Shown here in pieces: positions 48,258 to 58,886 of a DNA stretch of 64,000 nucleotides. Within the stretch, counting starts at the first letter, position 1. Each line of letters opens with the position of its first letter. The DNA comes from Liquidambar formosana (taxonomy: Eukaryota; Streptophyta; Magnoliopsida; Saxifragales; Altingiaceae). The notes beneath the pieces are model-generated. The model was not told where the DNA came from, did not search any database, and saw nothing but the letters and a program-made list of their open reading frames with translations. The stretch lies in contig CM077824.1 in the NCBI GenBank assembly GCA_039720395.1, positions 28,830,586 through 28,894,585 on the forward strand. Direction: 5' to 3'. The translations under genes and the position numbers were made by a program.

Positions 48258-48428
48258 CTGCATATATAGAGAAAGAAAGCACACTTTATTGACTAGGAAT
48301 AATGGGAATGACACACAAAAGAAAGAAGGAAAACAAACAAATTTGTATCAATACTATGACTCCACAAAGTGAGTAAAGTAGATACATCTTATTGAATTAG
48401 GGAAATATTACTAAACTAAGACACCTAC
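48258..48428 (-). other. Candidate spliceosomal intron between protease and RT of element B
   Basis: The minus-strand donor is GTAGGT at 48428-48423. The acceptor is TATATATGCAG ending at 48258, after a T-rich tract (TTCTTTCTTTTG and CTTTCTTTCTC). The 171-bp interval contains the gag-pro stop TAG (48427-48425) and several others. Removing it joins gag-pro to pol in one frame with no stop until 47932. Ogre elements are known for an intron at this place. Confidence 0.65.
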
Positions 48429-51400
48429 AAGCTGCTATCAGGTAGGCCAAGGTCTTCTTCTTCATGGATCTCCGCAATGACACCACATTCAAGGTACCAA
48501 TTCAGGAATGGCAAGGTAGCATGGCTAATGGATGAACCCTGGAGTTCTTCAATGGTCGAGTCTTCCATGGTGAGGATCATGTCTTGGAACATTTCAGTCA
48601 TAGCCCCCGCATCAAGGTTCTCTGCCCAGTCTTCCTCTTTCAAGCTTCCATATAGATCTTGGATAGAGTGGTACCAACTTGTCAAACTTTGAGGATTCAG
48701 CCCTTTTGTGAAGTATCTATCACTAAAACTTTTATCTGCCACGGCTGGGTCGGAACTTGGATAAAAAGTATATGGGATGTACTGCTTTATAGAAGAGTAA
48801 TGGCGTGATGATTCATTCAGCTCTTTCTCAATGCATTGGATATAATCAAACCCAGATAGCGGTATCGCTGCTGATTCAGGTTGCATCTCACATATAGGCA
48901 CACCTGCGAGTTTCAATTCATAGTCCCCTTGAAGCGTTACTATGGCTCCTTCATATGGAAACTTCACCTTTTGATGGAGTGAAGATGGCACAGCCCCAGC
49001 GGGATGGATCCAAGGTCGGCCCAACAGCAAGTTGAAACATGACGGCACATCTAACACTTGGAATTCCACCCTAAATTCAGTGGGTCCCATGATAAGAGGC
49101 AAAGTAACCACCCCTATTACTTCTCGGCGGGTGTTGTCATAAGCTCTTACGGTCTGCCCAGATGGCGTGAAATCAGTGGGTCCCAAACCCAAAACAGTGG
49201 CAGTTCGGAGAGGACATACATTCAGTGCAGACCCATTGTCGATAAGAAAGGTGGGAACCCTCTTCCCCATAGTGTCAACGGTCACATAGAGAGCTTGAGA
49301 ATGGCTCGGCCCGCTTTTAGGTAGGTCTACATCGGTGAACACGATGGTTGAGTTCTTGGGAGTTGGATTCACCAAATGTACCAATCCCTTGGGGGATGTG
49401 TCAACGAGCACTTGTATCTGATTCAACAGTTTCAACATGGTTTGTCTGTGCTTATGCGAGGCCATGAGCAAGCCCCAAATAGTAATGTTGGCATTGGTCT
49501 TCTTCAGCTGCCTAAGCACTTCATCCTCTTCTTCTTGCAAGCTAGGACGCCTCTGCCCTTCCAAATCTTCCAACGGATTTTCAGATTCTAGGTGGGGAGG
49601 CTTGAAATGACGACCCCCTTTGGTTATATGGTCTAACTCATCATCGCTAGCCCATATGTCATGGACTTCCTCGGAGTCATTCATCAAGTCATCCCATTCT
49701 ATCATGTCGATGCTCTCCATCTCTGTCGGCAAGTCATCCCAACCTGAAGGGACTATCGGCTCATCTGATATCGGACTTGGGTTTGAGTACAGCATATAGT
49801 AATCATATTTCCCCGACGCTTCACCTAATAAGCCAACCTGAGGATCCCCTGCTTCATATCTTTCTTTCAGCTCTTGTTGGATAGATTTCTTTGGCAACAA
49901 CAAAACCTTTTGGTCAATGAGGTCTTGGATGATCTTCTTTAGTGTAGAACAAGCCTCGGTGTCATGGCCGGGTGCACGATGGTATTGGCAATATTGGTGA
50001 GGGGTTGATGGTCTGGGCTTTGGTGGAAGTGGCATGATAAGGCTGTTATTGCGGCAAATGGTGAAGAGACGGGTTAAGGTCATGGGGAGCGGAGTGTATT
50101 GTCTTATGGGATAGCGAGGGCGAGAGGATTCAACCCCAATGGCATTTATGGTGTTAGGTGGGGGTATGTTGTTGTGTGATGGGAGAGGATTACGGGTGAC
50201 ATTTGGACGGGTTGGTGGTGAAATGACTTGCTTGTCAATGAGGTCTTGGACTTGGTGGCGAAGGCAAATACAGCGATTGGTGGCATGGCCTTTGGATTGA
50301 TGGTACTTGCAGTACTCATTCTCATTGTAGCTCTTGGGTAAGGGATTTGGTGGAGGTCTTGGGTCGAGTGGCTTTAATAGGTCACGACTTATGAGCTTTT
50401 CAAGGACTCTTTCGAGTGGCATGAATAGGTCAGTGAATTGGCGAGGTGGGTTGACATCATTAAGAGAAAAGGGTTGGATTGGTTGAGTTATGGTGTTGAC
50501 CTCGGCATTGTTCTTCCCAGTAAAGTTTGTCTTGCGACTCCTCACTTCCTCAGTCTTGATTGTCCCATCATTGATAGCATCTTCAACCTGCGTGCCAGCC
50601 CCAATGAGAGCTTTGAAATTTGGGAAATAGTGGGCAAATAGGTGCTTGTGATACACGGGCAGCAGGTTCTTAACCACTAACTGAATTTGGTCCTCCTCAT
50701 TCGGCCTATCCGTCATTCTCGACGCCTTTTGTCTCCACCGTGTAATGTAAGCGGAGAAAGTTTCATGAGCCCCTTGCTTGGTAGTTTCTAGGTCCCTTCG
50801 AGTAACGTCCACCTCTGTGTTATACTTGTAGTGCTCTGAAAACTCATTGCATATGTCTTCCCAAGTCCGGGTTCTATTCTCATCCAAGGATAAGAACCAT
50901 TTCAAAGCAGAAGTGGCCAAGGTTTCATGGAACATTTGAGCTAAAAGCTCGTCAGTAGCCCCTCGAGGGTGCATAGCTCGCACGTACATCTTCAAATGAG
51001 TCTTAGGGCAACCCGTCCCATCGAACTTTTCTAACTCCGGCATCTTGAATTGTAGTGGAATACGAGCCGTTGGAAACAGGGATAGAGTCCGCACATCGAC
51101 CATGTCATTAGCCCTACGAATCCCTTTTATGGTTCTCTCCAAAGCTTCTACCTTGCTAGCTAACACGGAATCACTGCTAGTACCTTTCCCCTTGGCTTCC
51201 CCTTCTAGGTCGGTGACCTCAGGTTTCGAGCTACTTTCCCCCCTTGTCTTGGTGTTCTCATTGGATTGAGGTCCCTCTTCGGTGCCAGCCCCATGAGGTA
51301 TACCCGAGGAATGGGCCTTAGAGCCATTTTGTTCAAGATCCGCCATCTTCTGTTGGTTCTCTTGAGCCATTTTCAATGCGGTATCGGATGTCTCGGCGGT

Positions 51401-51544
51401 ATGATCAAGCTTGGCCATGATGGCTTTCAGGCAAGCCTCAAGGTCGAAGTGCCCCTCACTAGTTCTTTCGTCGGCCATGTCTGTTTGATGGGTGGACTCA
51501 ACACTCACTAGGCGCCCTTGTGGATTGCGGATCCAAGCCAGCAC
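48425..51544 (-). CDS. Element B Gag-protease polyprotein (1039 codons, intact)
   Basis: Starts MLAWIRNPQG. A short coiled coil is at about 35-70. Retrotransposon Gag capsid is at about 185-340 (KTHLKMYVRAMHPRGATDE; TRRDLETTKQGAHE). Two zinc-finger-like motifs, CKYHQSKGHATNRC (412-425) and CQYHRAPGHDTEAC (519-532), are separated by a Pro-rich linker. Protease follows with FLIDNGSALNVC (D769; DNG instead of DTG) and FNLLLGRPWIH (837-847), then an acidic tail. Gag makes particles in the cytoplasm and the protease matures the polyprotein. The frame is unbroken; the decayed B' copy at 20762-23666 helps confirm the start. The stop lies inside the candidate intron, so unspliced RNA would give Gag-protease and spliced RNA the fusion with pol. 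Confidence 0.93.
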   Translation of the reverse strand: MLAWIRNPQGRLVSVESTHQTDMADERTSEGHFDLEACLKAIMAKLDHTAETSDTALKMAQENQQKMADLEQNGSKAHSSGIPHGAGTEEGPQSNENTKTRGESSSKPEVTDLEGEAKGKGTSSDSVLASKVEALERTIKGIRRANDMVDVRTLSLFPTARIPLQFKMPELEKFDGTGCPKTHLKMYVRAMHPRGATDELLAQMFHETLATSALKWFLSLDENRTRTWEDICNEFSEHYKYNTEVDVTRRDLETTKQGAHETFSAYITRWRQKASRMTDRPNEEDQIQLVVKNLLPVYHKHLFAHYFPNFKALIGAGTQVEDAINDGTIKTEEVRSRKTNFTGKNNAEVNTITQPIQPFSLNDVNPPRQFTDLFMPLERVLEKLISRDLLKPLDPRPPPNPLPKSYNENEYCKYHQSKGHATNRCICLRHQVQDLIDKQVISPPTRPNVTRNPLPSHNNIPPPNTINAIGVESSRPRYPIRQYTPLPMTLTRLFTICRNNSLIMPLPPKPRPSTPHQYCQYHRAPGHDTEACSTLKKIIQDLIDQKVLLLPKKSIQQELKERYEAGDPQVGLLGEASGKYDYYMLYSNPSPISDEPIVPSGWDDLPTEMESIDMIEWDDLMNDSEEVHDIWASDDELDHITKGGRHFKPPHLESENPLEDLEGQRRPSLQEEEDEVLRQLKKTNANITIWGLLMASHKHRQTMLKLLNQIQVLVDTSPKGLVHLVNPTPKNSTIVFTDVDLPKSGPSHSQALYVTVDTMGKRVPTFLIDNGSALNVCPLRTATVLGLGPTDFTPSGQTVRAYDNTRREVIGVVTLPLIMGPTEFRVEFQVLDVPSCFNLLLGRPWIHPAGAVPSSLHQKVKFPYEGAIVTLQGDYELKLAGVPICEMQPESAAIPLSGFDYIQCIEKELNESSRHYSSIKQYIPYTFYPSSDPAVADKSFSDRYFTKGLNPQSLTSWYHSIQDLYGSLKEEDWAENLDAGAMTEMFQDMILTMEDSTIEELQGSSISHATLPFLNWYLECGVIAEIHEEEDLGLPDSSL

Positions 51545-52334
51545 GTCTATGGATAGAAAAGTTTTAACCTTTAGCCTAAGGATCTGTCCTAAACCTCCAT
51601 ATTTTCCTTAATGAATTCGGTCTCTATACCATGTTCAATTAATTCATTCCTTTTATCCAATTACCTTTACAGGGGTCATGGATTAAGGGTATGTTTTAAA
51701 GAATAGGGCATAGAGTCCTTCAATTAGGTTTAATTAATCCCCTAGGACTAGCACATCACAAACATAGCTTTACATCCTATTTCCTTAATTTATTCCTCCT
51801 AACCCATGGCCTTAACGAAGGCTAGGGTTTAAAGGTCTATATTAAGGGCATAAGATATAAAGCCTCACACCACAAACACGGCATAGCATCATTACAAACA
51901 ATTGTGGGTGCATAAAGGTGAGACCGTAGTGTCCTACAAGTCTGTCAATATGGACTAATGATAAGGGTAGGCTAGGGTCCTTCACTTGCTTGAGCAATCC
52001 TTATACCTAACCACATGTGGCATCAGGAACGCCGCGTGGGTCCAGCAGTACGTGATTAACTCATTTAATATACCCAAGGGCAAGCCCAAGGGTACTAGGC
52101 AAGAGAGGTTGATAGCTTTCGCCCCAACACATGGAATCAGGAAAACCAAGGTTGAGACTAGGCCGATCGTTGGCAAGGATACATCGAGGGACATCGATCC
52201 TAACATGCAAGAGTTTGCGCACACAATGCAATAAATGAAAGCACACAATCAAGCGGATGCAATGTGATTGATTTTAATTAAACATAAGAAATTAACCTAG
52301 CCCATTTAAACTTTATAGAGTCTAGCCCACAAGT
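51545..52334 (-). other. Element B untranslated leader
   Basis: 790 bp between primer site and gag. Small open frames of 60-90 codons on both strands around 51982-52252 have counterparts in B' but no recognisable domain. The separate ORF1 typical of Ogre is not visible. Confidence 0.55.
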
Positions 52335-52351
52335 CCCCAGTGGAGTCGCCA
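52335..52351 (-). other. Primer binding site of element B (tRNA-Arg)
   Basis: The minus strand reads TGGCGACTCCACTGGGG, three bases from the 5' LTR. It matches the complement of the 3' end of plant tRNA-Arg (ACG) with one mismatch, the primer known for Ogre elements. Confidence 0.8.
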
Positions 52352-52354
52352 AAC

Positions 52355-55139
52355 TGTGAACCCCGGAAATTGGGCCCACGAGGGATTGAAAAGAAAGTGG
52401 GTTTGAAAAAGAAAAAGGAAAGGAGTCGCCACCTTATTTTTTAAAGGAAACAAGGAAAACCCTAAAAATAGTTTGTTTTAGGAAAACAATTTGAATGACT
52501 CCATAAAAAAGGAAAGGCAAAAACCAATCTTTTGAAAACCAAAGAAATCGGGGATTCGGAGGCTAAGTTATGACATGTGAAGGTTCTAGGCAAAGCCTAT
52601 AGGCACCCATGTCACCCTTTCGGTCTCTCAGTTCATTTGGGCTAAATTAAAGTCTTTCCATACAAAAATCAGCAAGTATATCATCACAAGAATTGCATGC
52701 ATATTATATATTTCATTCATCCATCCATGCATAATAAGCAAATAAAAACAGAAAATAAAAAGAAGAAAAGAAAACATAAATAAACCTAGGATGCTTGGAT
52801 CCTAGAACGGACTTGAGCCTCACGAAGAGCGCCTACGTACCATGCAACGAAATACATGGATCAAAGTCCACGTAGTTCGATTAGAACTAAGGTTAAATCC
52901 TAATACAAACCTATGGTAAAAACCCTAGGTTTCCTTATTTGATCAAAAGAGTTGAATTTGATAGAAAGTTTGATTTTAGGAAAGAAATCCACAAAATGGA
53001 AACTTTAATAAAAACCAGAATTTTGTTGGTTAAGGAAACCTCTAATTAAACCATAGGACTTGTATTAAAAAATAACCCTAGATAGGGAGAAGAGAATGAG
53101 TTAAGAAGAAAGGTGAATTGGGGCACCTTCACACCCACTTACCTGAGCGCAATTAGCTCCAAGCATTTAGCCATTTCAGACATAAGCAGCCCTATTTGCC
53201 ATAGGACAAATACCACACCTATTTGCACCCTTACAAGTGCTCAAAACCATGCAAAAACACTAACATGCAAATCTGGACAGAATAGTATTATGGCCTAAAA
53301 ATCATCCACTAAGCATGCTAACAGCAACACAGCGAACAATAATAAGTCCTAACATATTCCTAGAACCATATCATGCATAAAAACCCTAAAACATACTAAC
53401 ATGCATGCAAAACTATCATGTTTACTTCATATGAAAAACATATACAGCAAACACGAAGAAAAACCAAATAAAAAAGTCTACTTTATCATGCTATATGAAA
53501 ACAAACACAAAACAATGACTCTAAAACCCTAAACTCACAAATATGCTTAAAAACATACAAAACATACTTTAATCATGCTAAAACCAAACTAAACAGAAAT
53601 TAAATCATGCATATTAACTAACTAAAGCAATATAACATGATGAAAATCCTAACTCTAACATGCAATGACACTAATCCTAGCACAAGGACAAGCAGGAGCA
53701 CAAGAATCATAACTATGCATTAAAAACCTAAAGGACAGCCCTAAAGCATGCTAAACAGTAGATAAAAAATAGATATTCCATGTATATTAACTAGCTAGAG
53801 TGTTAATACATGATAAAAAAGTCACCTTTAACATGCAATAAGCCTAACCCATATGAGAACCTAGTTTAAGCTTGAATAGAGAAGGAGAATACCTTAGGAA
53901 GTGGCTCCCCTTGTGTTTGTAATTGTTCGTGGCTCCTCAGGTCTTTAGAGTGAATCAAACCAACACGAATCCTCCTCTTTGTCAAAGTGGTATCACAGCA
54001 AAGAGACCAAAACTCACTCAACTTTGAAAAGAAATAGAAAACAAAAAGAGAACAAGAGAAAAGAAAAAGTGATTCTCGTCACTTTGCAGCAGCAGCAACT
54101 TCAATCGCGTTTTTGGGTACGAAAACGTTGGATTTGGACAAAGCTTGTGAAATACAAAGTTGTAGAGAATTGAATTATCTTTCTAACAAGACCAATTTCA
54201 TCAAATTCTGACTTCGGATGAAAACGTTATGATTAAAATACGACTGCTGGTTTTCAGAAAATCTGCTGCTAAATTATGACGAATTTCACTCCCTCCAAAC
54301 CCTCTTCTCTTCTCCCTTGTTTAAAGACATTAAGAGAATATTTATAGCTGAAATCTGGAGTTTCCCTTTCCTTCCTGGACTAGGTTTCCTTGGAGAATAA
54401 TCAAAAGGTATTTTATAATGATAAAAGACTTCTAATCTGAATAGGAAAAGGAAATTGTCTTTTATAAAAATTGGGAGACTGACCGCTAACACGCATGCAC
54501 ATGTATCGTATGTGCGTACACACACTCATCACATACGTACACGTGTTAGTGTCATGATAAAAATGGCTAATTTAATAAAATAATTTTCTTTTCATTTTAA
54601 CCAAAAATCTCATGCTGTGATTCGCACTAATTCTTCAAGGATAATCCGTAAATAACCACACTAAACTCATCATCAGGCCATATCAAAATTGAACTTCATG
54701 AAACACTTTTGAGGGTAAAATGATGACTAATGAAAGTCAATTTGAAAAGATTTGGTTGGTAATTGTGAGTCAATTAGAGCTAACCCAAGGAAGGGTCAAT
54801 TAACCAACTTGAACCACATCGAGCCATTTTAATCCCGAGCCATTGACTTACCAAATTGACACTAAAAATACCTCTTATGCATCCATATGAACTCCAATTG
54901 ACAATTTGGAGATCATTCCAAGGTCAAATGAAAAGTTTGGGACTTAAAAGACGATTATGCCCCTCAAGTCACAAAAGCTCTTATTATCCCTCAAGATCAA
55001 CTCCAATTTGAACCAAAATTCATATCCATTGTCCTTGTGACTCTAGAAAACTAATGCAAGTGACTAGACTCAAAAACAAAACAAAAACATGCATGAAATG
55101 ATGAGCCCCAGTAAGGTGGTGCAAAAATGGGGTGTGACA
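52355..55139 (-). repeat. Element B 5' LTR
   Basis: 2785 bp, TG...CA, near-identical to 38022-40802. TATA is on the minus strand at 54339-54346. R-U5 is about 2 kb. No coding. Confidence 0.95.
54339..54346 (-). promoter_or_regulatory. TATA box of element B 5' LTR
   Basis: TATAAATA on the minus strand, about 790 bp inside the LTR. The presumed promoter of element B. Confidence 0.6.
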
Positions 55140-55144
55140 GGGGC
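55140..55144. repeat. TSD of element B (GGGGC, right)
   Basis: Exact match to 38017-38021. Confidence 0.92.
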
Positions 55145-55174
55145 AAGCATAGATTTGAAAGAATAAACTCTTAC
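55145..55174 (-). other. 5' end of the A antisense-gene intron that hosts element B
   Basis: The donor GTAAGAG is at 55174-55168 (minus). The matching acceptor TTTTTCTGCAG ends at 37911, beyond B. Without B and one TSD copy the intron would be about 140 bp. Confidence 0.55.
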
Positions 55175-56014
55175 CTCGGGGAACTTGGCCATTATTTCAC
55201 TTTAGGAGGCAGCACTCCTCCCCGTAGCAACAGTGGCAGTGGTCCCTCGCCCGGGTTTTTGCACAGTAGGCTGCTGTTTGTAGCCCGTGGTAGGCCTTTT
55301 ATTTTTTGGAGGCACAACCAAGGGGGCTTTCCTTTTTCCTGTGACTTCAGGCACCTCGGGCCTGCCAACATCTTGCCCCCTTATGGCAGAAGCCATGAGT
55401 TTGCCACTGTTGGGGTCAGTGGGCTTCTGGCTAGCATCCTGCCTAGCGTTTTTGGCAGAGGCTATTTGGCTGGCCTTCCCCTGGGGTAGTTTCTATTGCA
55501 GCTGCCTCTGCCTCTGCTAGGCATTCTTCTACGTAGCAACCTTTTTATCCATGGCCTCTTTATCGGTCACCCTTTTTTCGGCCACCAGGCCCGCAGATTT
55601 AGCCCATCATCTTTCTTGGACCGCTGGTTCCAGAATCAGTCCTCTGTCTTTTGGACGGGAGAGGGTTAGAGCTTATTCTCTCCATTTCCTGAGAGACTGT
55701 CTCCTAATAACTGGAGCTCTCTATCACCAGAGGGGCAGAGCGACCAGCTTTATCCAAGGCTCCAACTTCGATAGCACCCTCTCCTTCAGCTGGAAACCGG
55801 ATTCCTTCTTCTTCTTTTTGCTCTGGAGGAAGGGCTACGTTCTCCTCGGGTTGCTCCCAATGAGGGAGACTTGCTTTGCTGTAGGTCTAATGCTTCACAT
55901 GATAATAAAGCAGGATGTGAGTAGCCTTGCAATGTTGGCTGACTTGGTAGTTCAGCAGCCTTTCAATGTCTTCCTCCTTCAACTCCTCAACAGGTTCGTT
56001 AGCATGCAGAGCTG

Positions 56015-56114
56015 CTAGAAAGAAACCGAACACAAACATCAGCATTAAATCTAATATTCACCTAGGAACTCACATAAGAAGACATAAAAATAATAAATCT
56101 TGCTTAGTGCTTAC
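56015..56114 (-). other. Spliceosomal intron 1 of A antisense gene
   Basis: The minus-strand donor is GTAAGC at 56114. The acceptor is TTTCTTTCTAG, ending at 56015 after an AT-rich interior. 100 bp. Confidence 0.6.
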
Positions 56115-56638
56115 AGCAAAAGCTTTGTTCGTGAGGAATGATGGTGTTCTTGTTAGTAAAGTCCTATCCACGGGTCTGTACATGAAGATAATGTGGTCGT
56201 GAGCCCCGATGTTGGAATCGGGGATATATGTAATGAAGGGTTTTCTTTTGGGCTTGACAAAGAGGTAATGTCTGGTTTATTTTTTAAGGCACAGATTTTA
56301 TAGGGTTTGAGTATCTCCCGCACTCCAATAGAAGTCCTTAGAATTTGGTTGAGGGGATGGACGCCCGTGACAATCCTAAAGGAATTTAACCCTAGTTGGG
56401 TTGGAACAACATTACAGTAAAGGAGGAACTCAATGAGAAGGTCAGAAAAAGGGATGCGAACTCCACCCTCCATGAATGCAGCAATAGGAATGGGAAGGCC
56501 GTCCTGAGTATCTGATCGATAAATGTCCTCTTTAGGTTCAGTGAACCGAAAACTGAACTTCCCATCTTCGAAGCCATACAAGGCCTTAAATTCTGCTATC
56601 CTTACAGGATTGTCCTTAATATCATAAAAAGACGACAT

Positions 56639-58173
56639 CTGCCATGTTTAAAATGGGGAAGGTTAAATCCAAGATCAACTATCTTTCCTCATATGCCCCG
56701 ACCTGAGTCTCAAGAACAATGTTCTAACAGGTATGTTTGCCTTGCCTTGACAAACTCAAAAATTGTTCTAAGTGTCAGCTCGGGAGTCACTTAACTTGGT
56801 GTTAGAAAAATTCAAAAAGAGGAGACTAAGGGTCTCCCTCTTAAATTTACCCCGAGATGGGGTTTTCAAACCCTAAAAGGCTGGAAAGTTGGAATCTTGG
56901 CGATTTGCCCCAAAAATCAGAGGAAAACCCTAGAATCGTGAAACAAACCCCAAGAGCAACACCAACAACCCCAGTCCAAGAAAATAATACTGAATAAACC
57001 AAAAAGTAAAGATAGGGAAAGAGATATACCATAGCAGATTTGAAGAAGCGTACCGAAAAGTAAGTTCGCTGGAAAGGTGCAAGCACGTGACGGTGAGAAT
57101 CTTCGAAGGATAGCTTCTAAAATGATAGGAAAACTAAAACAATGCCCAAGAACAGTGCAGTGACGGCAGAACGAATCTTGAAATGGTGAAAAGAGTAGAG
57201 AGAGACTTCCTCCAGAAAATATACAGTGAACAGTGGTGGATTTCGACGAGAAAACGGCGTGAACAGTACTTCCTGATGAAGGCAGAATGCAAAGGGCAAA
57301 AAGAACAGAGAGTAGAGAGAGTAGAGAGAGTAAAAAGAGAAAAGGCAAAAGGCAAGATAAACAATAATTAACTTTTTCCCAAAGACATAATGCTTTTGGA
57401 GCAGTAAATGCCATATACGTTAGCGCTTTGAAATACAAAAGGGTGTAACTACACATTTTGCCAGCTAAGCCCTAGAAAGCTAAGCGCCATAGGGACACAG
57501 TAAGAGGCATTCAGCAATTACAAAAATTATGACAAGTCCTAACTTGGGAAAGTCATAATTGGGGTAAGTTGTATGGGAATATTTCTAAATCGAGGAACTA
57601 GCTCGAGCTAAAGAGCTCAAACCAGAATTATTGACACATGGCAAAGGCAATTTAGCCAGATCCATTGCAACGCACGTGATCTCCCAGCTCGGGGACTTAC
57701 ACTCAGCTTGGGACATCTGTCCCATGACTCACACTACAATCCAAATCCTATTACAGTCCAAAACTGTTACTACAGCTGTAATTCTTAACATAGCGATTAC
57801 AGGAAACCATGGTTCTTTGCCCAACCATAATCAATAAACCATGATCAGATGGTTATTGGCCAACTATAGTCAGATCTGGCCTAACCAAAGTAGTTACCTA
57901 ACCTCACATGGTCAGTCCGTACAGGTGGGTGTAAATAGAATATGATACAGCCAAATAAGGTAAGCTACAGTACCATAATTCTCTGAAATTCATCTTCTTC
58001 CTTGTCTTTCCCTCCATAAACGGCTTCTGATTTAAGCATTGGAGAAGGCTTGGCCAAAACCCACTTTGGCCTACCCTTTGACTTTGTTTCCAAGCTTGTG
58101 AGTGTAGGTCCACGCGCGAGAATAAGCTCCTTCACCATCATCAGGTCTCAGGGAGCAGATTTTATCCCGCACA
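56639..58173 (+). other. Element A 3' end with possible 3' LTR (57444-58173)
   Basis: It contains the upstream region of the antisense gene, with GA-rich repeats (AGAGAGTAGAGAG) near 57305-57340. A purine-rich ACAAAAGGG precedes TGTAACTACACATTTTGCC at 57444, and CCCGCACA ends at 58173, so a 730-bp 3' LTR is possible. The 5' LTR is outside the window, so I cannot confirm it. Minus-strand frames at 56917-57456 look like low-complexity translation, not genes. Confidence 0.35.
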
Positions 58174-58479
58174 CTTAATTAATGTTTTCACATCAATATA
58201 TATGTTTTGACATCCTAATTTTACACTCGAGTGTACAACACATTGGAAAAGTCATTTTATATATTTTAGGGACCGTTTATTGCCACCCCTTATTAGTTTT
58301 ATCAGTACACCCCCCTCCACCACTTATTTTAATTTTTCAACATTTTATAAAAATATAAAAGGTTTTTATGAAAATTGGTTGCGTGGTGTACTAGTAAACA
58401 TCATTTTGAACAACTTTTCAAAAGGAAAATTTTTTGAAAATGGTAACAACTTATTTTCTTATAGAGTGTAATTCCACCA
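58174..58479. other. AT-rich spacer
   Basis: No gene, RNA or repeat that I recognise. This may be the original DNA between elements A and E. Confidence 0.5.
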
Positions 58480-58589
58480 TGTTAGAATTTGGATTGGGTT
58501 TTGACTCGACCCACAACCCGTGGAGTGTCCACATGGGTTAGTCAGAATTAAAGGGTTGTATCAATTAGGAACAGACATAAGACATACCC

Positions 58590-58638
<49 letters not shown>

Positions 58639-58873
58639 TTTTGGAAACAAACATGATGTGAATTCCTAGTACTTTCTTCTCTCTAGCAACCATCACCATA
58701 GCCATAGAACTTGGAGTGTGGATATTATTGGAGAGACTCTGGTAGCATCTCCATTGACAAGTGGGTATGTCCTCAAAGTTCGTGAATGCGTGGGGCTTGT
58801 AATCTAAGTACAAAGATCCGATTTGTTTTCACTGAGGTATTTCGTATACCCATATTCTTATAGTAATTTAACA
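58480..58873 (+). repeat. Element E 5' LTR
   Basis: The sequence runs from TGTTAGAATTTGG to AATTTAACA (TG...CA), 394 bp. A (TA)n(TG)n microsatellite at about 58588-58638 sits in the middle. Confidence 0.75.
58588..58638. repeat. (TA)n(TG)n microsatellite
   Basis: A TA run followed by a TG run of about 50 bp inside the copia LTR. It is likely polymorphic in length and may overlap the LTR core promoter. Confidence 0.9.
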
Positions 58874-58874
58874 T

Positions 58875-58886
58875 TGGTATCAGAGC
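58875..58886 (+). other. Primer binding site of element E
   Basis: TGGTATCAGAGC, initiator tRNA-Met type, directly after the LTR. Confidence 0.85.

Larger units (their letters stand above)
38022..55139 (-). mobile_element. Element B: nearly intact Ogre-like Tat retrotransposon, 17.1 kb
   Basis: It has LTRs at 38022-40802 and 52355-55139, exact TSD GGGGC, a tRNA-Arg-type primer site, a full-length Gag-protease frame, a candidate intron, and a pol frame with all catalytic residues and one TAG. The 3' region holds an antisense PMD-like gene and a hairpin minisatellite. The tRNA-Arg primer, long LTRs, two RNase H domains and a protease-RT intron all point to the Ogre branch of Tat, although I find no Ogre-type ORF1 upstream of gag. 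The LTRs differ at few positions by eye (roughly 1%), so insertion is recent compared with A, C and B'. Confidence 0.93.
55145..56638 (-). pseudogene. Antisense gene of element A, 5' half
   Basis: The minus strand starts at the Met at 56638. The first exon encodes a domain with GLPIPIAAFMEGG and VPTQLGLNSFRIVTG, which resembles the 'putative gypsy type transposon' domain found in antisense ORFs of Tat elements. A frameshift in a T run near 56280 breaks it, but coding continues to the GTAAGC donor at 56114. After a 100-bp intron (56114-56015) a Lys/Glu- and later Lys/Arg-rich exon runs to 55175, with stops near 55890, 55700 and others. A GTAAGA donor at 55174 opens the intron in which B inserted. 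The rest of the gene is at 36896-38016. It is decayed, but introns and exon order are still visible. Confidence 0.6.
1..58173 (+). mobile_element. Element A: old Tat-lineage Ty3/gypsy element, host of the nest
   Basis: The pieces at 1-646, 12582-15607 (duplicated at 29358-32284), 35337-38021 and 55145-58173 read in order as gag, protease, RT, RNase H, archaeal-type RNase H, integrase, 3' repeats and an antisense gene. Removing the inserted elements at their target-site duplications restores the host order: 15607 joins 35337 within the integrase PWPF/QWGLDLVG region, and 38016 joins 55145 inside an intron. The second, archaeal-type RNase H and the antisense gene between pol and the 3' LTR are hallmarks of the Tat lineage. 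The 5' LTR lies outside the window. All coding parts carry stops, frameshifts or lost catalytic residues, so A is dead and older than what it contains. Confidence 0.75.

Noticed and set aside
51982..52252. Leader ORFs in element B as Ogre ORF1
   Set aside because: Only 60-90 codons on both strands, differing between B and B'. Ogre ORF1 is much longer and lies in the sense direction before gag.
56917..57456. 179-codon minus-strand frame rich in Leu, Ser and Phe
   Set aside because: Low-complexity CT-rich sequence upstream of the A antisense gene; no domain, and it overlaps the presumed 5' leader and LTR boundary.
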